NCBI RefSeq assembly: GCF_016756775.1
Contig: NZ_JAERMU010000001.1
Span: 310,001-374,000, forward strand
Direction: 5' to 3'
Length of the DNA stretch: 64,000 bases
DNA from: Dryocola clanedunensis subsp. sulfonylureivorans
Lineage (GTDB): Bacteria > Pseudomonadota > Gammaproteobacteria > Enterobacterales > Enterobacteriaceae
Positions 44,975 to 53,269 of the stretch are shown piece after piece (position 1 is the first letter of the stretch; each line of letters opens with the position of its first letter). A program made the position numbers and the translations under genes. The notes under the pieces are model-generated. The model was given only the letters and a program-made list of their open reading frames with translations. It searched no databases and was not told the DNA's origin.

Positions 44975-46854
44975 TTTGTCTCTCCTTTCGCTTCCATCAG
45001 CGTATTCAGGACGGCATCGCGCGATAATAGCGTAGGCAGCGCTTTGCCTTCGGGCAGGCCGGGGCCGTAGATTTGGTTGTAAGGCACAGCCACCTGGCCG
45101 CGCTGTTTCAGGAAGTTGGTTATCTGTTCGGAGGGCAGCGTCCAGTCGCCGCGCAGCGCCACAACGTCCGGAGCCTGAAGCGCCTGCTGCACATCGTCAC
45201 GCGAAAGAACGTTAAGCTTGTTGATTTTGCAGGTAATACACCAGTCGGCAGTCACATCGATAAAGACGCGTTTATGCAGCCTTAGCGCCTCCTGCACCGC
45301 CTGTTCGCTAAGCGGCTGCCAGGCAATGTTCTCTTCGCTGACGTTAGCTGTCGCCGTGCTGAAATGGGCGGGGAGCAGGCTTGCCAGCCAGAGGGCAGAG
45401 CCGAGCATCATGACGGCGAGGATCTTACGCAACCAGTTCATCCACGGGCCGGGACGAGGCAAACGCAGCGCCAGGCCTGGGCGCAATGCTATCAGCAGCC
45501 ACGGCAGGCTCATGCCAATCCCCAGCGCCAGGAACAGCCCCCACAGCACCGGCAGCGGTGCCGCCAGAGCCACGGCAACGGCGGTGCCTAAGAACGGAGC
45601 GCTACAGGGCGTAGCCAGTAACGTTGCCAGCGCCCCCTGCCAGAAATGCCCTGCCATGCCGTTGCCGCCGTGGGTGGCGAGACGGGTCGTCAGATTTGAA
45701 GAGAGACGGAACTCAAACAGGCCAAACAGGCTGGCGCTGAATGCCACCATCACCAGCGCCATAAAGCCGATAAACCACGGATTCTGGAACTGTATCCCCC
45801 AGCCCAGGGCCTGATTGGTCAGCCGTAGCACGGTCATCAACAGGGCCAGAGCCATAAACGAGGCGATAATACCGGCAACGGAGGCGAGGAACTGGCGACG
45901 AATGATTTTCCGGTCCTGCTGCCCGACCAGCAAAATAGACCCCAGCTTCATGCCCAGCACCGGCAGCACGCACGGCATAAGATTAAGAATGAAGCCGCCC
46001 AGCAGGGCAAAAAGCACCACCTGCCAGAGAATGAAGTTCTGGTCTGGCGTCGGCACGACGGGGGCTTCTTTCACCTCAAGGGTAGATTGCTGGGCAATCC
46101 CACTCTCTGCCAGCACCAGCGAGAGTGAGCGCCCGCGTAAATCCGGCCCTGTCCCATCCCAGCCGTCGCTGGTGGGGACGGTAGCCCACAGGGTGTCACC
46201 CTCCACCTGAATTTTAGGTTTGGCAAAGCTGGCGTCATCAGGTACGACAAGGAACAGATCCGGTTTCGTCCAGCCCGCGGCTCGGGTCGCTTTCACCACC
46301 AGCTCACCGGTGTGATAGCCCGCGCTCAGGCTATCCGTTAACCCCTCCGGGCGCGGCACGCTGCTCAGCGCCTGCGCATAGTCATGCGCAAAAGCCGCAT
46401 CGCCCGTCGTTGCGGTAATCTCGAAGGGATAATCGGTTAGCAAACACACATCTTTGCAGGTGGAAAGCGTCAGCACACCAGCAATACGCGCGGGCGCGCC
46501 CGGAGACGTCATCGGGATACTGACCTGATTGTGATAGCCCTGCGTGGTGATGCCCCCCACGTCAAAGCGTTGGGGCGCGGGCCATGCCCAGCTCACCTCA
46601 GGCATTTCTCCCTGCCAGGCAATCGAGGGGGCAACGCCTCCCTCACCCGGCGATTGCCAGTAGGTTTTCCAGCCCTCTTCCAGTTTCACATCCAGCAGCA
46701 GGCGGGTTTCACCTTTTGCATTATTGTCAGCGCGCAGCCGCACGCTGGCGTGATCGTTATCGGCAGACGTCAGCCAGCCGGGTTCTGCGGCCCAGCTAAA
46801 CGGCAGCCATAGCAGCAAGAGACAGAGCAAAGCCTGCCTGAAAAGACTCAACAT
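44971..46854 (-). CDS. scsB: ScsB, DsbD-like transmembrane thiol reductase
   Basis: ScsB carries reducing power from cytoplasmic thioredoxin to periplasmic ScsC. The 627-residue protein has a signal peptide ending SWA|AEPGWL and an N-terminal periplasmic domain with a Cys pair (TCKDVCLL). A membrane core of about eight helices follows (from residue 275 or so) with the conserved NLMPCVLPVLGMKL and LATPCSAPFLGTA cysteines. The C-terminal thioredoxin domain has DVTADWCITCKINK (CITC). It overlaps scsC by 4 bp, and 49 bp separate it from scsA. Confidence 0.93.
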   Translation of the reverse strand: MLSLFRQALLCLLLLWLPFSWAAEPGWLTSADNDHASVRLRADNNAKGETRLLLDVKLEEGWKTYWQSPGEGGVAPSIAWQGEMPEVSWAWPAPQRFDVGGITTQGYHNQVSIPMTSPGAPARIAGVLTLSTCKDVCLLTDYPFEITATTGDAAFAHDYAQALSSVPRPEGLTDSLSAGYHTGELVVKATRAAGWTKPDLFLVVPDDASFAKPKIQVEGDTLWATVPTSDGWDGTGPDLRGRSLSLVLAESGIAQQSTLEVKEAPVVPTPDQNFILWQVVLFALLGGFILNLMPCVLPVLGMKLGSILLVGQQDRKIIRRQFLASVAGIIASFMALALLMTVLRLTNQALGWGIQFQNPWFIGFMALVMVAFSASLFGLFEFRLSSNLTTRLATHGGNGMAGHFWQGALATLLATPCSAPFLGTAVAVALAAPLPVLWGLFLALGIGMSLPWLLIALRPGLALRLPRPGPWMNWLRKILAVMMLGSALWLASLLPAHFSTATANVSEENIAWQPLSEQAVQEALRLHKRVFIDVTADWCITCKINKLNVLSRDDVQQALQAPDVVALRGDWTLPSEQITNFLKQRGQVAVPYNQIYGPGLPEGKALPTLLSRDAVLNTLMEAKGETK

Positions 46855-46903
46855 ATTTTTTCTCCGTAAATGAATTAACTAACTGTGATGCACAGCGGGT
46901 TTA

Positions 46904-47269
46904 TCATTCACGGAAGACGCAAAATCGCAGATGGACTCTGAGCGTGGGCGAGGAAAAGGCTCGCAGAGGAGCAACAGACGAACGCGTTGTCCGCGCGGGA
47001 ATAAGCAGGGTCAGCAGCAGGCTAAGGGCAAACAGCGCGCCTTCAAATAACACCGGGGGTGCCGAAAGGAGCGATTTAGCACTGAGTTCGCAGGGAGACA
47101 CAGGGGCGGCATCATCAACGCTGGACGTATCGGGCTGGCTTAACGTGATGTTCGCAGCCGCTTTCATTTGCAGGACGTGCAGGCCCGCCATGCGCTGTGC
47201 GGTGCAAACCACCATCACCAGACATGCCAGAACCAGAAACCACTTAGCCAGATGCTTGCGTTTAAACAT
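46904..47269 (-). CDS. scsA: ScsA, small membrane protein of the copper-sensitivity suppressor operon
   Basis: A 121-residue protein with two hydrophobic segments (residues 8-24 and about 75-92) and a short periplasmic loop containing SPCELSAKS. It occupies the scsA position directly upstream of scsB, and length and layout match Salmonella ScsA, whose role in copper and peroxide tolerance is not well defined. First gene of the leftward operon; the promoter should lie in 47270-47400, between it and the tRNA-Asn promoter. Confidence 0.85.
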   Translation of the reverse strand: MFKRKHLAKWFLVLACLVMVVCTAQRMAGLHVLQMKAAANITLSQPDTSSVDDAAPVSPCELSAKSLLSAPPVLFEGALFALSLLLTLLIPARTTRSSVAPLRAFSSPTLRVHLRFCVFRE

Positions 47270-47405
47270 ACGTCCCTCGAATATGAACCGTCTATCTTAG
47301 CCAGTCAGCACCGTTTGGCAACCGGTACGCTGTAAAGTTATGTCTGCAAATTCAACCCATTTGCGTGTTTTATCAGCAAACGCACCGCAACCGCTGTTTC
47401 AGGCT

Positions 47406-47434
47406 TTGACAACCTCCGCGCACCTCGCTAACAT
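47406..47434 (+). promoter_or_regulatory. Sigma-70 promoter of the second tRNA-Asn
   Basis: A perfect -35 TTGACA (47406-47411), 17-bp spacer and -10 TAACAT (47429-47434) are followed by a GC-rich discriminator (GCGCCCCG), the pattern of stringently controlled stable-RNA promoters. Confidence 0.85.
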
Positions 47435-47452
47435 GCGCCCCGTTCACACGAT

Positions 47453-47528
47453 TCCTCTGTAGTTCAGTCGGTAGAACGGCGGACTGTTAATCCGTATGTC
47501 ACTGGTTCGAGTCCAGTCAGAGGAGCCA
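47453..47528 (+). tRNA. tRNA-Asn (GTT), second copy
   Basis: Identical over all 76 nt to the copy at 3882-3957 and in the same orientation; anticodon GTT, CCA encoded. An intrinsic terminator starts 8 bp downstream. Its 3' end is the start of a 51-bp direct repeat that recurs at 51554, so the gene probably served as an insertion target. Confidence 0.98.
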
Positions 47529-47573
47529 AATTAGAAAAGCCCGCTTAAGGAAACTTAAGCGGGCTTTTTGCTT
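47523..47573. repeat. Left copy of a 51-bp direct repeat starting in the tRNA-Asn 3' end
   Basis: The segment runs from GAGCCA, the last six tRNA bases, through the tRNA terminator to GCTT. It is exactly repeated at 51554-51604. The hairpin AAAGCCCGCTTAAG-GAAA-CTTAAGCGGGCTTT (47536-47567) followed by TT is the tRNA terminator. Repeats of this form resemble att sites. Confidence 0.88.
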
Positions 47574-47740
47574 GCTGACAAAGAAGGAAAAAGCGTGGTT
47601 TTCCCTTCGTTGTGATAAGCAGGCGAAAATCAATGAATTGATTTTCCTTGTTATTTATTCGGTGAGATCTTTGCGAAACGCATTCGCTTTAGGTTTGTCA
47701 TCCGTCTGAAAGCCCGCTTAAGGGAACTTAAGCGGGCTCT
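47536..47740. repeat. Copy 3 of the hairpin-core-hairpin repeat, inverted
   Basis: Hairpins with the arm AAAGCCCGCTTAAG lie at 47536-47567 and 47709-47740, 173 bp apart. The core between them (about 47571-47702) is the reverse complement of copies 1 and 2, including GTTATTTATTCGGTGAGATC and the two internal inverted repeats. Confidence 0.88.
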
Positions 47741-47790
47741 TTGCTTTTGCGATGGCCGCTAAACGCCGGGCGCGCCATCAGACACCTGCA

Positions 47791-50199
47791 TTACTCCCAC
47801 AGTGAAAAGGCATGCGCTAACTTCTCCTTCAGCGCCTGCTGCTGACGTATCCGATCCTGCTGCTGGTTGTTCAGGCATTCAGCCTCGATGGCCCCAGGAT
47901 GCTGTACGCACGTAATTTGTTGCTCCCTGCCCTGCAGCACCGTCTGGTCGTTGTCCCCATGCGTCACGGTAATGATCTGTCCGTCGGCAGAGGTGGTGGC
48001 CAGGGGCCGCTCGTTATCAAGCGTGCTGATGATGAATCGCACATCCTCAACCGGCATGGGATAGCCCAGCCCGGCGACATAGCCCAGCATGGCAAGCGGT
48101 TTGACCTTCTTGCTCATCTCCTCGCCAAAGTAAACCATCCGGTACAGGAAATAACTCCCCCATGGCTCACGCGCGCCAAGGGCGTTGTGCATAAACCAGG
48201 CGCGGGAGTCATGAACCTGGTCGTCAAACAGGGCAACAACCTGGCAGGCCATCTCATCAGCGCTCCCTTTCACGGGAAATAGCGTACTCAGCCGCAACTC
48301 GCCGTCTTGTTTAATGCGCTTAAATTCCACGGGCACATTGTCCTGATTGAATGCATAGACAAAGCCCTTAAAGTAATCCAGCACCGCATAGGTGGTACTT
48401 TTAGCCTGCGTCCTCGGCACCCCCTGGTAGTCTTCCCGAAATTCGGTAGCCGCCTGAAGGAGCTGATTCTGCCCCAGGGCTGCGTCAAAATCTTTTGGGC
48501 CGGCCGGCAACAGCGTAAACCCGGCGTTTCGCGGGCGGGCCGCCAGCATATCGCGGCGCATCTTTTCTACGCCTTTCCGGGCCTTATCGTGCTCTCTTTC
48601 ACGCCGCATTCTGATCCCCGGATCGTTATCCTCATTAAGATTGCTGGCAGCGGCAGCCGTATAAAAGGGCTGTGTCCGGTAGCTGCCGCCGGCATAGCGA
48701 TTGATCCGCCAGGCGGTTAGCCAGCCCACCTGGTTTTCAAGAGCATGAACGACGCTCACTGGCGCGCGGACCGGGGTGAACTGCGCGGCCTGTTCGTCAC
48801 TGATGTCCCCATTAAACGCTTTAAGACCCATGGTCAGTGTTCGCCAGCTGTTAAAACACTGAACGAGTATTGGATCTACAGAGAACTCATCCATGACGGC
48901 TTCCGGCATGACACGCCAGGCATCCTTCCTCAAAACATTGGGCAAAGATGCGCCTGGGACTTTTAGCGGTGCCCCCGTTTCAAAAGCCGCAGCATACATC
49001 TCATTTAGCGGGATCTGGGATAACAAAAAATCGTCAACAGCTCCGCATGCTTTTCCCTGATCGCCCGGTGGATAACCGCCGCCTATGTCCGAATGCACTC
49101 CTGGGTATACCACCTCAACGCTGTTGGCCGGATAACGCCCGTCCGCGCGACAGAGGGAGTCCAGCGGGAAGCACAGGCGCTGCTCGTGCGCAGAGACCAG
49201 ATGCACGCAGCGCCTGACCAGGCCGCTGTCCGGCAGCGCCATGGTGCCGTCAGCCCAGCTCATATGACCTTCGGCAACCGGCGCCAGATGGGCCACGCCA
49301 ACCGAGGCCACCGTATCCAGCAGACCCAGAAACTCAACGCTGAGTGGAATATCGCCCGCGGATGAAGACAGGCACTGCGGACGTGGCTCCCCCTGCTTTT
49401 TCGGCTCCGGCATCAGCTCGCTCAGCCAGTTAACAAAAGCCCGGGCGGACGCCGCCCCCCGGGAGAAACCGTAAACATACAGCTTTATGCCCACCAGCTT
49501 CGGTTTACCGGGCTCCGGCTGCTCCAGCGCCAGTTTCAGTTCATGCCCCAGGCCGTTCAGCAGCCGCTGAAACTCTTCCCTGCGGCGATACCGGCCGATG
49601 ATGGCCGGCTCAGCGGCGCTGGTGGCCATTGCCTGGATGGACCACCAGTTGTCATCATCAGAGAGCTTCCCTTTTCCCAGCGTGCGGCGCAGAGCGTCAA
49701 TCAGACGCAGCAGCCCCCAGTTGATGCGTCCCTCTCCGCCGCTGGCGAAGGCCAGCCCCTCCTGGCTGAAATCCAGATCCATAATTTCCGGGAACGGCGT
49801 GCCGACGCCGGGGATATAGTACTTGTAGTATTTGTTCCCGGCGGAGCCGTCGAGGTCTACCAGCGTAACGTTATTTGCGCCGGTCCCCGCCGCATAGCCC
49901 TGGCCGATGGTGGCGCGGAACAGGCGGGCGATATTAGTCGGATGCTTCGGGTGGGCGTTGTACAGGTCCTCGTTCAGGTTGTTGCCGGTACCGTCGAAGA
50001 ACAGGCTGATGTGCAGTGTCTTGCAGCAAGGAGGGGCGACGCGACGGCCGGCGGCGAGGCACAGCTCATCGTGGTAGGCCCGCTCCTGGCTATCCTGTTT
50101 CTTACAGTTCTGGCCAATCAGTGCAGCGCGTGAAGGTAGTTTACCCTGGCCTGGAAACTCAGACGGATACCAGGCGAGGTCAGGATTTATTTCGGACAT
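47791..50199 (-). CDS. Tle1-like T6SS phospholipase effector (DUF2235)
   Basis: An 802-residue alpha/beta-hydrolase-type protein of the DUF2235 family, which contains the type VI secretion lipase effectors Tle1. The family motifs are LFFDGTGNNLNED (residues 66-78), the nucleophile elbow YVYGFSRGAASARAF (GFSRG, Ser near 255) and YPGVHSDIGGGYPPGDQG (catalytic Asp region). The C-terminal 350 residues include coiled, charged stretches and are typical of Tle1. No signal peptide, so export would be by T6SS. The upstream DUF3304 lipoprotein overlaps its start by 13 bp; such proteins accompany Tle1 as candidate periplasmic immunity. No VgrG or T6SS structural gene is in the window. Confidence 0.85.
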   Translation of the reverse strand: MSEINPDLAWYPSEFPGQGKLPSRAALIGQNCKKQDSQERAYHDELCLAAGRRVAPPCCKTLHISLFFDGTGNNLNEDLYNAHPKHPTNIARLFRATIGQGYAAGTGANNVTLVDLDGSAGNKYYKYYIPGVGTPFPEIMDLDFSQEGLAFASGGEGRINWGLLRLIDALRRTLGKGKLSDDDNWWSIQAMATSAAEPAIIGRYRRREEFQRLLNGLGHELKLALEQPEPGKPKLVGIKLYVYGFSRGAASARAFVNWLSELMPEPKKQGEPRPQCLSSSAGDIPLSVEFLGLLDTVASVGVAHLAPVAEGHMSWADGTMALPDSGLVRRCVHLVSAHEQRLCFPLDSLCRADGRYPANSVEVVYPGVHSDIGGGYPPGDQGKACGAVDDFLLSQIPLNEMYAAAFETGAPLKVPGASLPNVLRKDAWRVMPEAVMDEFSVDPILVQCFNSWRTLTMGLKAFNGDISDEQAAQFTPVRAPVSVVHALENQVGWLTAWRINRYAGGSYRTQPFYTAAAASNLNEDNDPGIRMRREREHDKARKGVEKMRRDMLAARPRNAGFTLLPAGPKDFDAALGQNQLLQAATEFREDYQGVPRTQAKSTTYAVLDYFKGFVYAFNQDNVPVEFKRIKQDGELRLSTLFPVKGSADEMACQVVALFDDQVHDSRAWFMHNALGAREPWGSYFLYRMVYFGEEMSKKVKPLAMLGYVAGLGYPMPVEDVRFIISTLDNERPLATTSADGQIITVTHGDNDQTVLQGREQQITCVQHPGAIEAECLNNQQQDRIRQQQALKEKLAHAFSLWE

Positions 50200-50780
50200 A
50201 CGGCAGGTTTCTCCATGTTCACGGGATCTTTCACCGGATAGTCAGGGCTGCCGTAGTCGGCACAGCTGGTGGTGACCTTTATCTGGTCGCAGGGCAGGAA
50301 ATGCACGGTGATGCCGCAGGTCTTTTGTCCGGTATAGTCCGGCACCGGCACAATGCGGGAATGCTCTTTGCTAAATGCTTTGACTTTCTCATACCATAAC
50401 TCATGTTCTTTGAAGTACTGCTCCGCTTTTATATAAGCAGATTTACTGTCCAGATTACTCAGGTCTGGCCGCTCGGGCTCGGGTATTTCCGGCACATCAC
50501 TGGCAAAAGCCACCCCGGTTTCCCAGTCCACCCGCACCGTCAGCCCCGGCTTCCAGACGGCTGGGGCTGCATAGCTCCCGCCACCGCCGCCTCCCTGATA
50601 CGGGCCAATCACATCCAGGGCATTCACCCCGTTGACGCTGAAATGGTTTATAGCCCAGCTGGTGTGGTTGATGGCCTCAATGGCTCCGCCGCCGCTGACC
50701 GTGTTTTCAGCCTTCGCCGGTTTGTCGCAGCCACTAAGCAAAAATGTGGCGACCAGCAGCAATGTTCCCGAATATTTCAT
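50187..50780 (-). CDS. DUF3304 lipoprotein 1, candidate immunity to the adjacent lipase
   Basis: A 197-residue lipoprotein. The lipobox LLSGC puts the acyl-Cys at residue 18, and the +2 residue Asp suggests retention in the inner membrane. The periplasmic part has a Gly-rich segment (YQGGGGGGSYAAP), VWKPGLTVRVDWETG and three late cysteines (KTCGITVHFLPCDQIKV; TTSCADYG). Its stop overlaps the lipase ATG, so both are made together. It is near-identical to the gene at 50854 except for residues of about 107-135 (LSNLDSKSAYIKAEQYFKEH in this copy). Immunity function is inferred. Confidence 0.8.
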   Translation of the reverse strand: MKYSGTLLLVATFLLSGCDKPAKAENTVSGGGAIEAINHTSWAINHFSVNGVNALDVIGPYQGGGGGGSYAAPAVWKPGLTVRVDWETGVAFASDVPEIPEPERPDLSNLDSKSAYIKAEQYFKEHELWYEKVKAFSKEHSRIVPVPDYTGQKTCGITVHFLPCDQIKVTTSCADYGSPDYPVKDPVNMEKPAVCPK

Positions 50781-50821
50781 ACGCTTCTCCCTGTTAGCCA
50801 TGTTTAATGTCATCCACTTCT

Positions 50822-50866
50822 TTAAACGTTGTTAACCCAGGCGAGGTCAGGATTTATTTCGGACAT
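50822..50866 (-). pseudogene. 14-codon remnant of the lipase 5' end
   Basis: From an ATG at 50866 the minus strand reads MSEINPDLAW, identical to the lipase N terminus at 50199, then VNNV and TAA. It overlaps the end of the second DUF3304 gene by 13 bp, the same overlap as the intact pair. It is the scar of a duplicated or deleted lipase copy. Confidence 0.85.
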
Positions 50867-51450
50867 ACGGCAGGTTTCTCCATGTTCACGGGATCTTTCA
50901 CCGGATAGTCAGGGCTGCCGTAATCGGCACAGCTGGTGGTGACCTTTATCTGGTCGCAGGGCAGGAAATGCACGGTGATGCCGCAGGTCTTTTGTCCGGT
51001 ATAGTCCGGCACCGGCACAGTGCGGGAATGTTCTTTGCTGAATGCTTTTATCTTTTTCCGCCATGCACGACGCTCCTCTGCATAAGCTTCCCACGCTTGA
51101 TAATAGTCTTTTTCGTTCATACCTTTAGTATCTGGCCGCTCGGGCTCGGGTATTTCCGGCACATCACTGGCAAAAGCCACCCCGGTTTCCCAGTCCACCC
51201 GCACCGTCAGCCCCGGCTTCCAGACGGCTGGGGCTGCGTAGCTCCCGCCACCGCCGCCCCCCTGATACGGGCCAATCACATCGAGGGCATTCACCCCGTC
51301 GACGCTGAAATGGTTTATAGCCCAGCTGGTATGGTTGATAGCCTCAATGGCTCCCCCACCGCCGCTGACCGTGTTTTCAGCCTTCGCCGGTTTGTCGCAG
51401 CCGCTAAGCAAAAATGTGGCGACCAGCAGCAACGCTCCCTGGTATTTCAT
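50854..51450 (-). CDS. DUF3304 lipoprotein 2, orphan paralogue
   Basis: A 198-residue lipoprotein with the same lipobox (LLSGC) and almost the same sequence as the copy at 50187. The two differ mainly at residues of about 108-137, where this copy has KGMNEKDYYQAWEAYAEERR. It has its own RBS (GGAGAG) and lies upstream of the other copy, 73 bp away, in one leftward unit. Downstream it overlaps a 14-codon lipase remnant, so its cognate effector has been lost or it arose by tandem duplication. It could serve as immunity against a differing Tle1 of neighbours, inferred from the focused divergence. Confidence 0.8.
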   Translation of the reverse strand: MKYQGALLLVATFLLSGCDKPAKAENTVSGGGGAIEAINHTSWAINHFSVDGVNALDVIGPYQGGGGGGSYAAPAVWKPGLTVRVDWETGVAFASDVPEIPEPERPDTKGMNEKDYYQAWEAYAEERRAWRKKIKAFSKEHSRTVPVPDYTGQKTCGITVHFLPCDQIKVTTSCADYGSPDYPVKDPVNMEKPAVCPK

Positions 51451-51553
51451 ATGCCTCTCCTGTCCATAGAGTCCATAACTATCGCAAGGATTTAACAGGA
51501 AAGGGAGCAAAAAATACGCAATGTGTTAGGTAGATGTTTTTATCTGCTGACAA

Positions 51554-51604
51554 GAGCCAAATTAGAAAAGCCCGCTTAAGGAAACTTAAGCGGGCTTTTT
51601 GCTT
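51554..51604. repeat. Right copy of the 51-bp direct repeat
   Basis: Identical to 47523-47573, including GAGCCA from the tRNA-Asn end and the hairpin at 51567-51598. It lies 4031 bp from the left copy and closes the lipase island. No tRNA body precedes it; the sequence in front is CTGCTGACAA, which also occurs at the edge of the copy-3 core (GCTGACAAAG). Confidence 0.88.
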
Positions 51605-51702
51605 TTGCGATTTAGCGCAAGAAACTAGCGTTCAACACAGGCTGGGACGAGCAGTTGAGCATTCGCGAGTATTTTAAACGCGCCCCCTCACTGCATCAGA
51701 CT

Positions 51703-51966
51703 CTATTTTTTCACGGTAACAACCATCAGCATCGCCGCAGAAACGATCACAATCAGAGCTAAGGTCGCGTGCTTGCTACTGCGCTGATTAAATAACGTCG
51801 CCAGTATTCCCGTCAGCAGTGAACCTGCGCAAACAAGATAAAGCCACTCGCCAGAATGAAACCACCCGCGCAGACATAATATTGTGGGGATTAACATTGA
51901 CCATGCTGTGCGCCGCCAGGATAACGCCGTGCGCTCAGGTTGCAATCCGGGGTCCCGGTCACTCAT
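51703..51966 (-). CDS. DUF202 membrane protein, YidG-like
   Basis: An 87-residue protein with the DUF202 opening DPGLQPERTALSWRRTAWSM and three hydrophobic helices (about 22-38, 42-59, 67-83). It resembles the N-terminal region of E. coli YidG (DPGLQPERTSLAW), although it is shorter. Its start overlaps the stop of the YidH-like gene by 4 bp. Function unknown. In E. coli yidG and yidH lie near the sulfatase gene yidJ; here the pair ends a sulfatase operon, which argues for a functional link. Confidence 0.85.
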   Translation of the reverse strand: MSDRDPGLQPERTALSWRRTAWSMLIPTILCLRGWFHSGEWLYLVCAGSLLTGILATLFNQRSSKHATLALIVIVSAAMLMVVTVKK

Positions 51967-52352
51967 GGCTGTCCCTGCCAGAGTAAAACACCCAGCAGAA
52001 GGGCCAGCACGATGATAAATCCACCCAATAATAACACCGCTCGGGTATAGGGCAGATCGCTATCCATTCGCATGGCGTATTCACTTTTACGCCAGCGACG
52101 CCAGGCCAGAAATCCCATAGATGCGGCTGCGGTGAGTAACAGCAGCGCCAGTGTCATTCTGAGTTCCGGCGATGACAGATCGGGGGAAAACTGGTCAATG
52201 CCGACCGCTCCTGCCATCAGGGCCAGCGCGGTACGTATCCAGGCCAGAAAAGTACGTTCGTTAGCAAGCGTAAAACGGTAATCCGGCGTTTTCCCGGCCA
52301 GCCACCATTTTCCGCGGGGCGACGGTGAGTGGACATTATCCTGATGACTCAC
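51963..52352 (-). CDS. DUF202 membrane protein, YidH-like
   Basis: A 129-residue protein with the DUF202 core PDYRFTLANERTFLAWIRTA, nearly identical to E. coli YidH in that block, and three membrane helices (about 38-52, 63-82, 103-125). The SDLPYTRAVLLLGG stretch also matches YidH. The first 20 residues are hydrophilic and extra. Its start overlaps the stop of the RpiR regulator by 17 bp and its end overlaps the YidG-like gene, so all three are translated together. The role is unknown. Confidence 0.88.
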   Translation of the reverse strand: MSHQDNVHSPSPRGKWWLAGKTPDYRFTLANERTFLAWIRTALALMAGAVGIDQFSPDLSSPELRMTLALLLLTAAASMGFLAWRRWRKSEYAMRMDSDLPYTRAVLLLGGFIIVLALLLGVLLWQGQP

Positions 52353-53217
52353 GTTTGATCCTTTCTTTTATCAGTAACTCTTTAATCGACAGCCCTGTGG
52401 AAGCACTGTCACGTAAATTATGCCGGGTGATTTCAGTACATAAAAACTCAATCATGAACAGCTGCGAAATACGCGTTGCGATAGAATCCCCCTGATAAGG
52501 GCCGGCGCTGCCGCAGGTGAGCAAAAAAGTGTCTGCCAGCTCGGTAAGCGGCGAATTTGGACTGTGGGTGATGGCCAGACATCCCGCCCCAGCCTTCTTC
52601 GCAAGGATGAATGCGTTCACCACCTCTGGCGTCTCACCGGAGTGGGAAAATGCGACGACCAAATCTTCTGGTTTTAGATTTGCGAGCTTCAGCGTCATGG
52701 TGAAGCGGTCGGTATAAGCCTCCGAGTCAATGCCCTGGCGGTTCATCTTGTCGCGCGCTTCCATTGCCGATAACCCTGACGCCCCGAATCCCACAAATAG
52801 CACCCGGTTAGCCGTTAAAAAACGGTCCACCACCGGATGGATGACGTTCATATCGAGCAAGCCGATGGTTTCCTTCATCGTCGTGTCGACAGTCAGAGCA
52901 ATTTTCTGTGCCACATCGTTGCGGCTGTCATTGAGGAAAATATCGGGTGACGACGGCAAATGCTGATCGCTCTCTTCCAGCAGCTCACGTTTGAGGGCCG
53001 CTTTCAGATCCAGCAAACCGGCGTAGCCAATTTTCTTACAAAAACGCACGATGGTCGCTTCACTCAGCTGAACCGCCTCTGCCAGCTTGCTGACCGGCAT
53101 CTGCGCAACCTGCGCGGGGCTTTGCAGGACGAATTCTGCAATGTGACGATCGGTTTCGCCCAGCCCGCCGATAATGTTGCTGATATAGACCCTGACATTT
53201 TCCCGGTTCACACTCAT
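52336..53217 (-). CDS. RpiR/MurR-family sugar-phosphate-responsive regulator
   Basis: A 293-residue regulator. The N-terminal HTH_6 domain (residues 1-75) includes VSKLAEAVQLSEATIVRFCK and KIGYAGLLDLKAALKREL; the SIS sugar-phosphate domain (residues 120-250) has VLFVGFGASGLSAMEARDKM and VVAFSHSGETPEVV. AGGAG lies before the ATG at 53217. It is co-transcribed with the sulfatase and PTS genes (52 bp after the epimerase) and coupled to the DUF202 pair. Likely effector: the 6-phosphate of the sugar imported by the PTS. Candidate operators are between 57465 and 57620. Confidence 0.9.
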   Translation of the reverse strand: MSVNRENVRVYISNIIGGLGETDRHIAEFVLQSPAQVAQMPVSKLAEAVQLSEATIVRFCKKIGYAGLLDLKAALKRELLEESDQHLPSSPDIFLNDSRNDVAQKIALTVDTTMKETIGLLDMNVIHPVVDRFLTANRVLFVGFGASGLSAMEARDKMNRQGIDSEAYTDRFTMTLKLANLKPEDLVVAFSHSGETPEVVNAFILAKKAGAGCLAITHSPNSPLTELADTFLLTCGSAGPYQGDSIATRISQLFMIEFLCTEITRHNLRDSASTGLSIKELLIKERIKRESSG

Positions 53218-53269
53218 GACGTTTCTGCTCCTGGATGACAACACTGCGCGTATTCTGGCTAGCTGCGCC

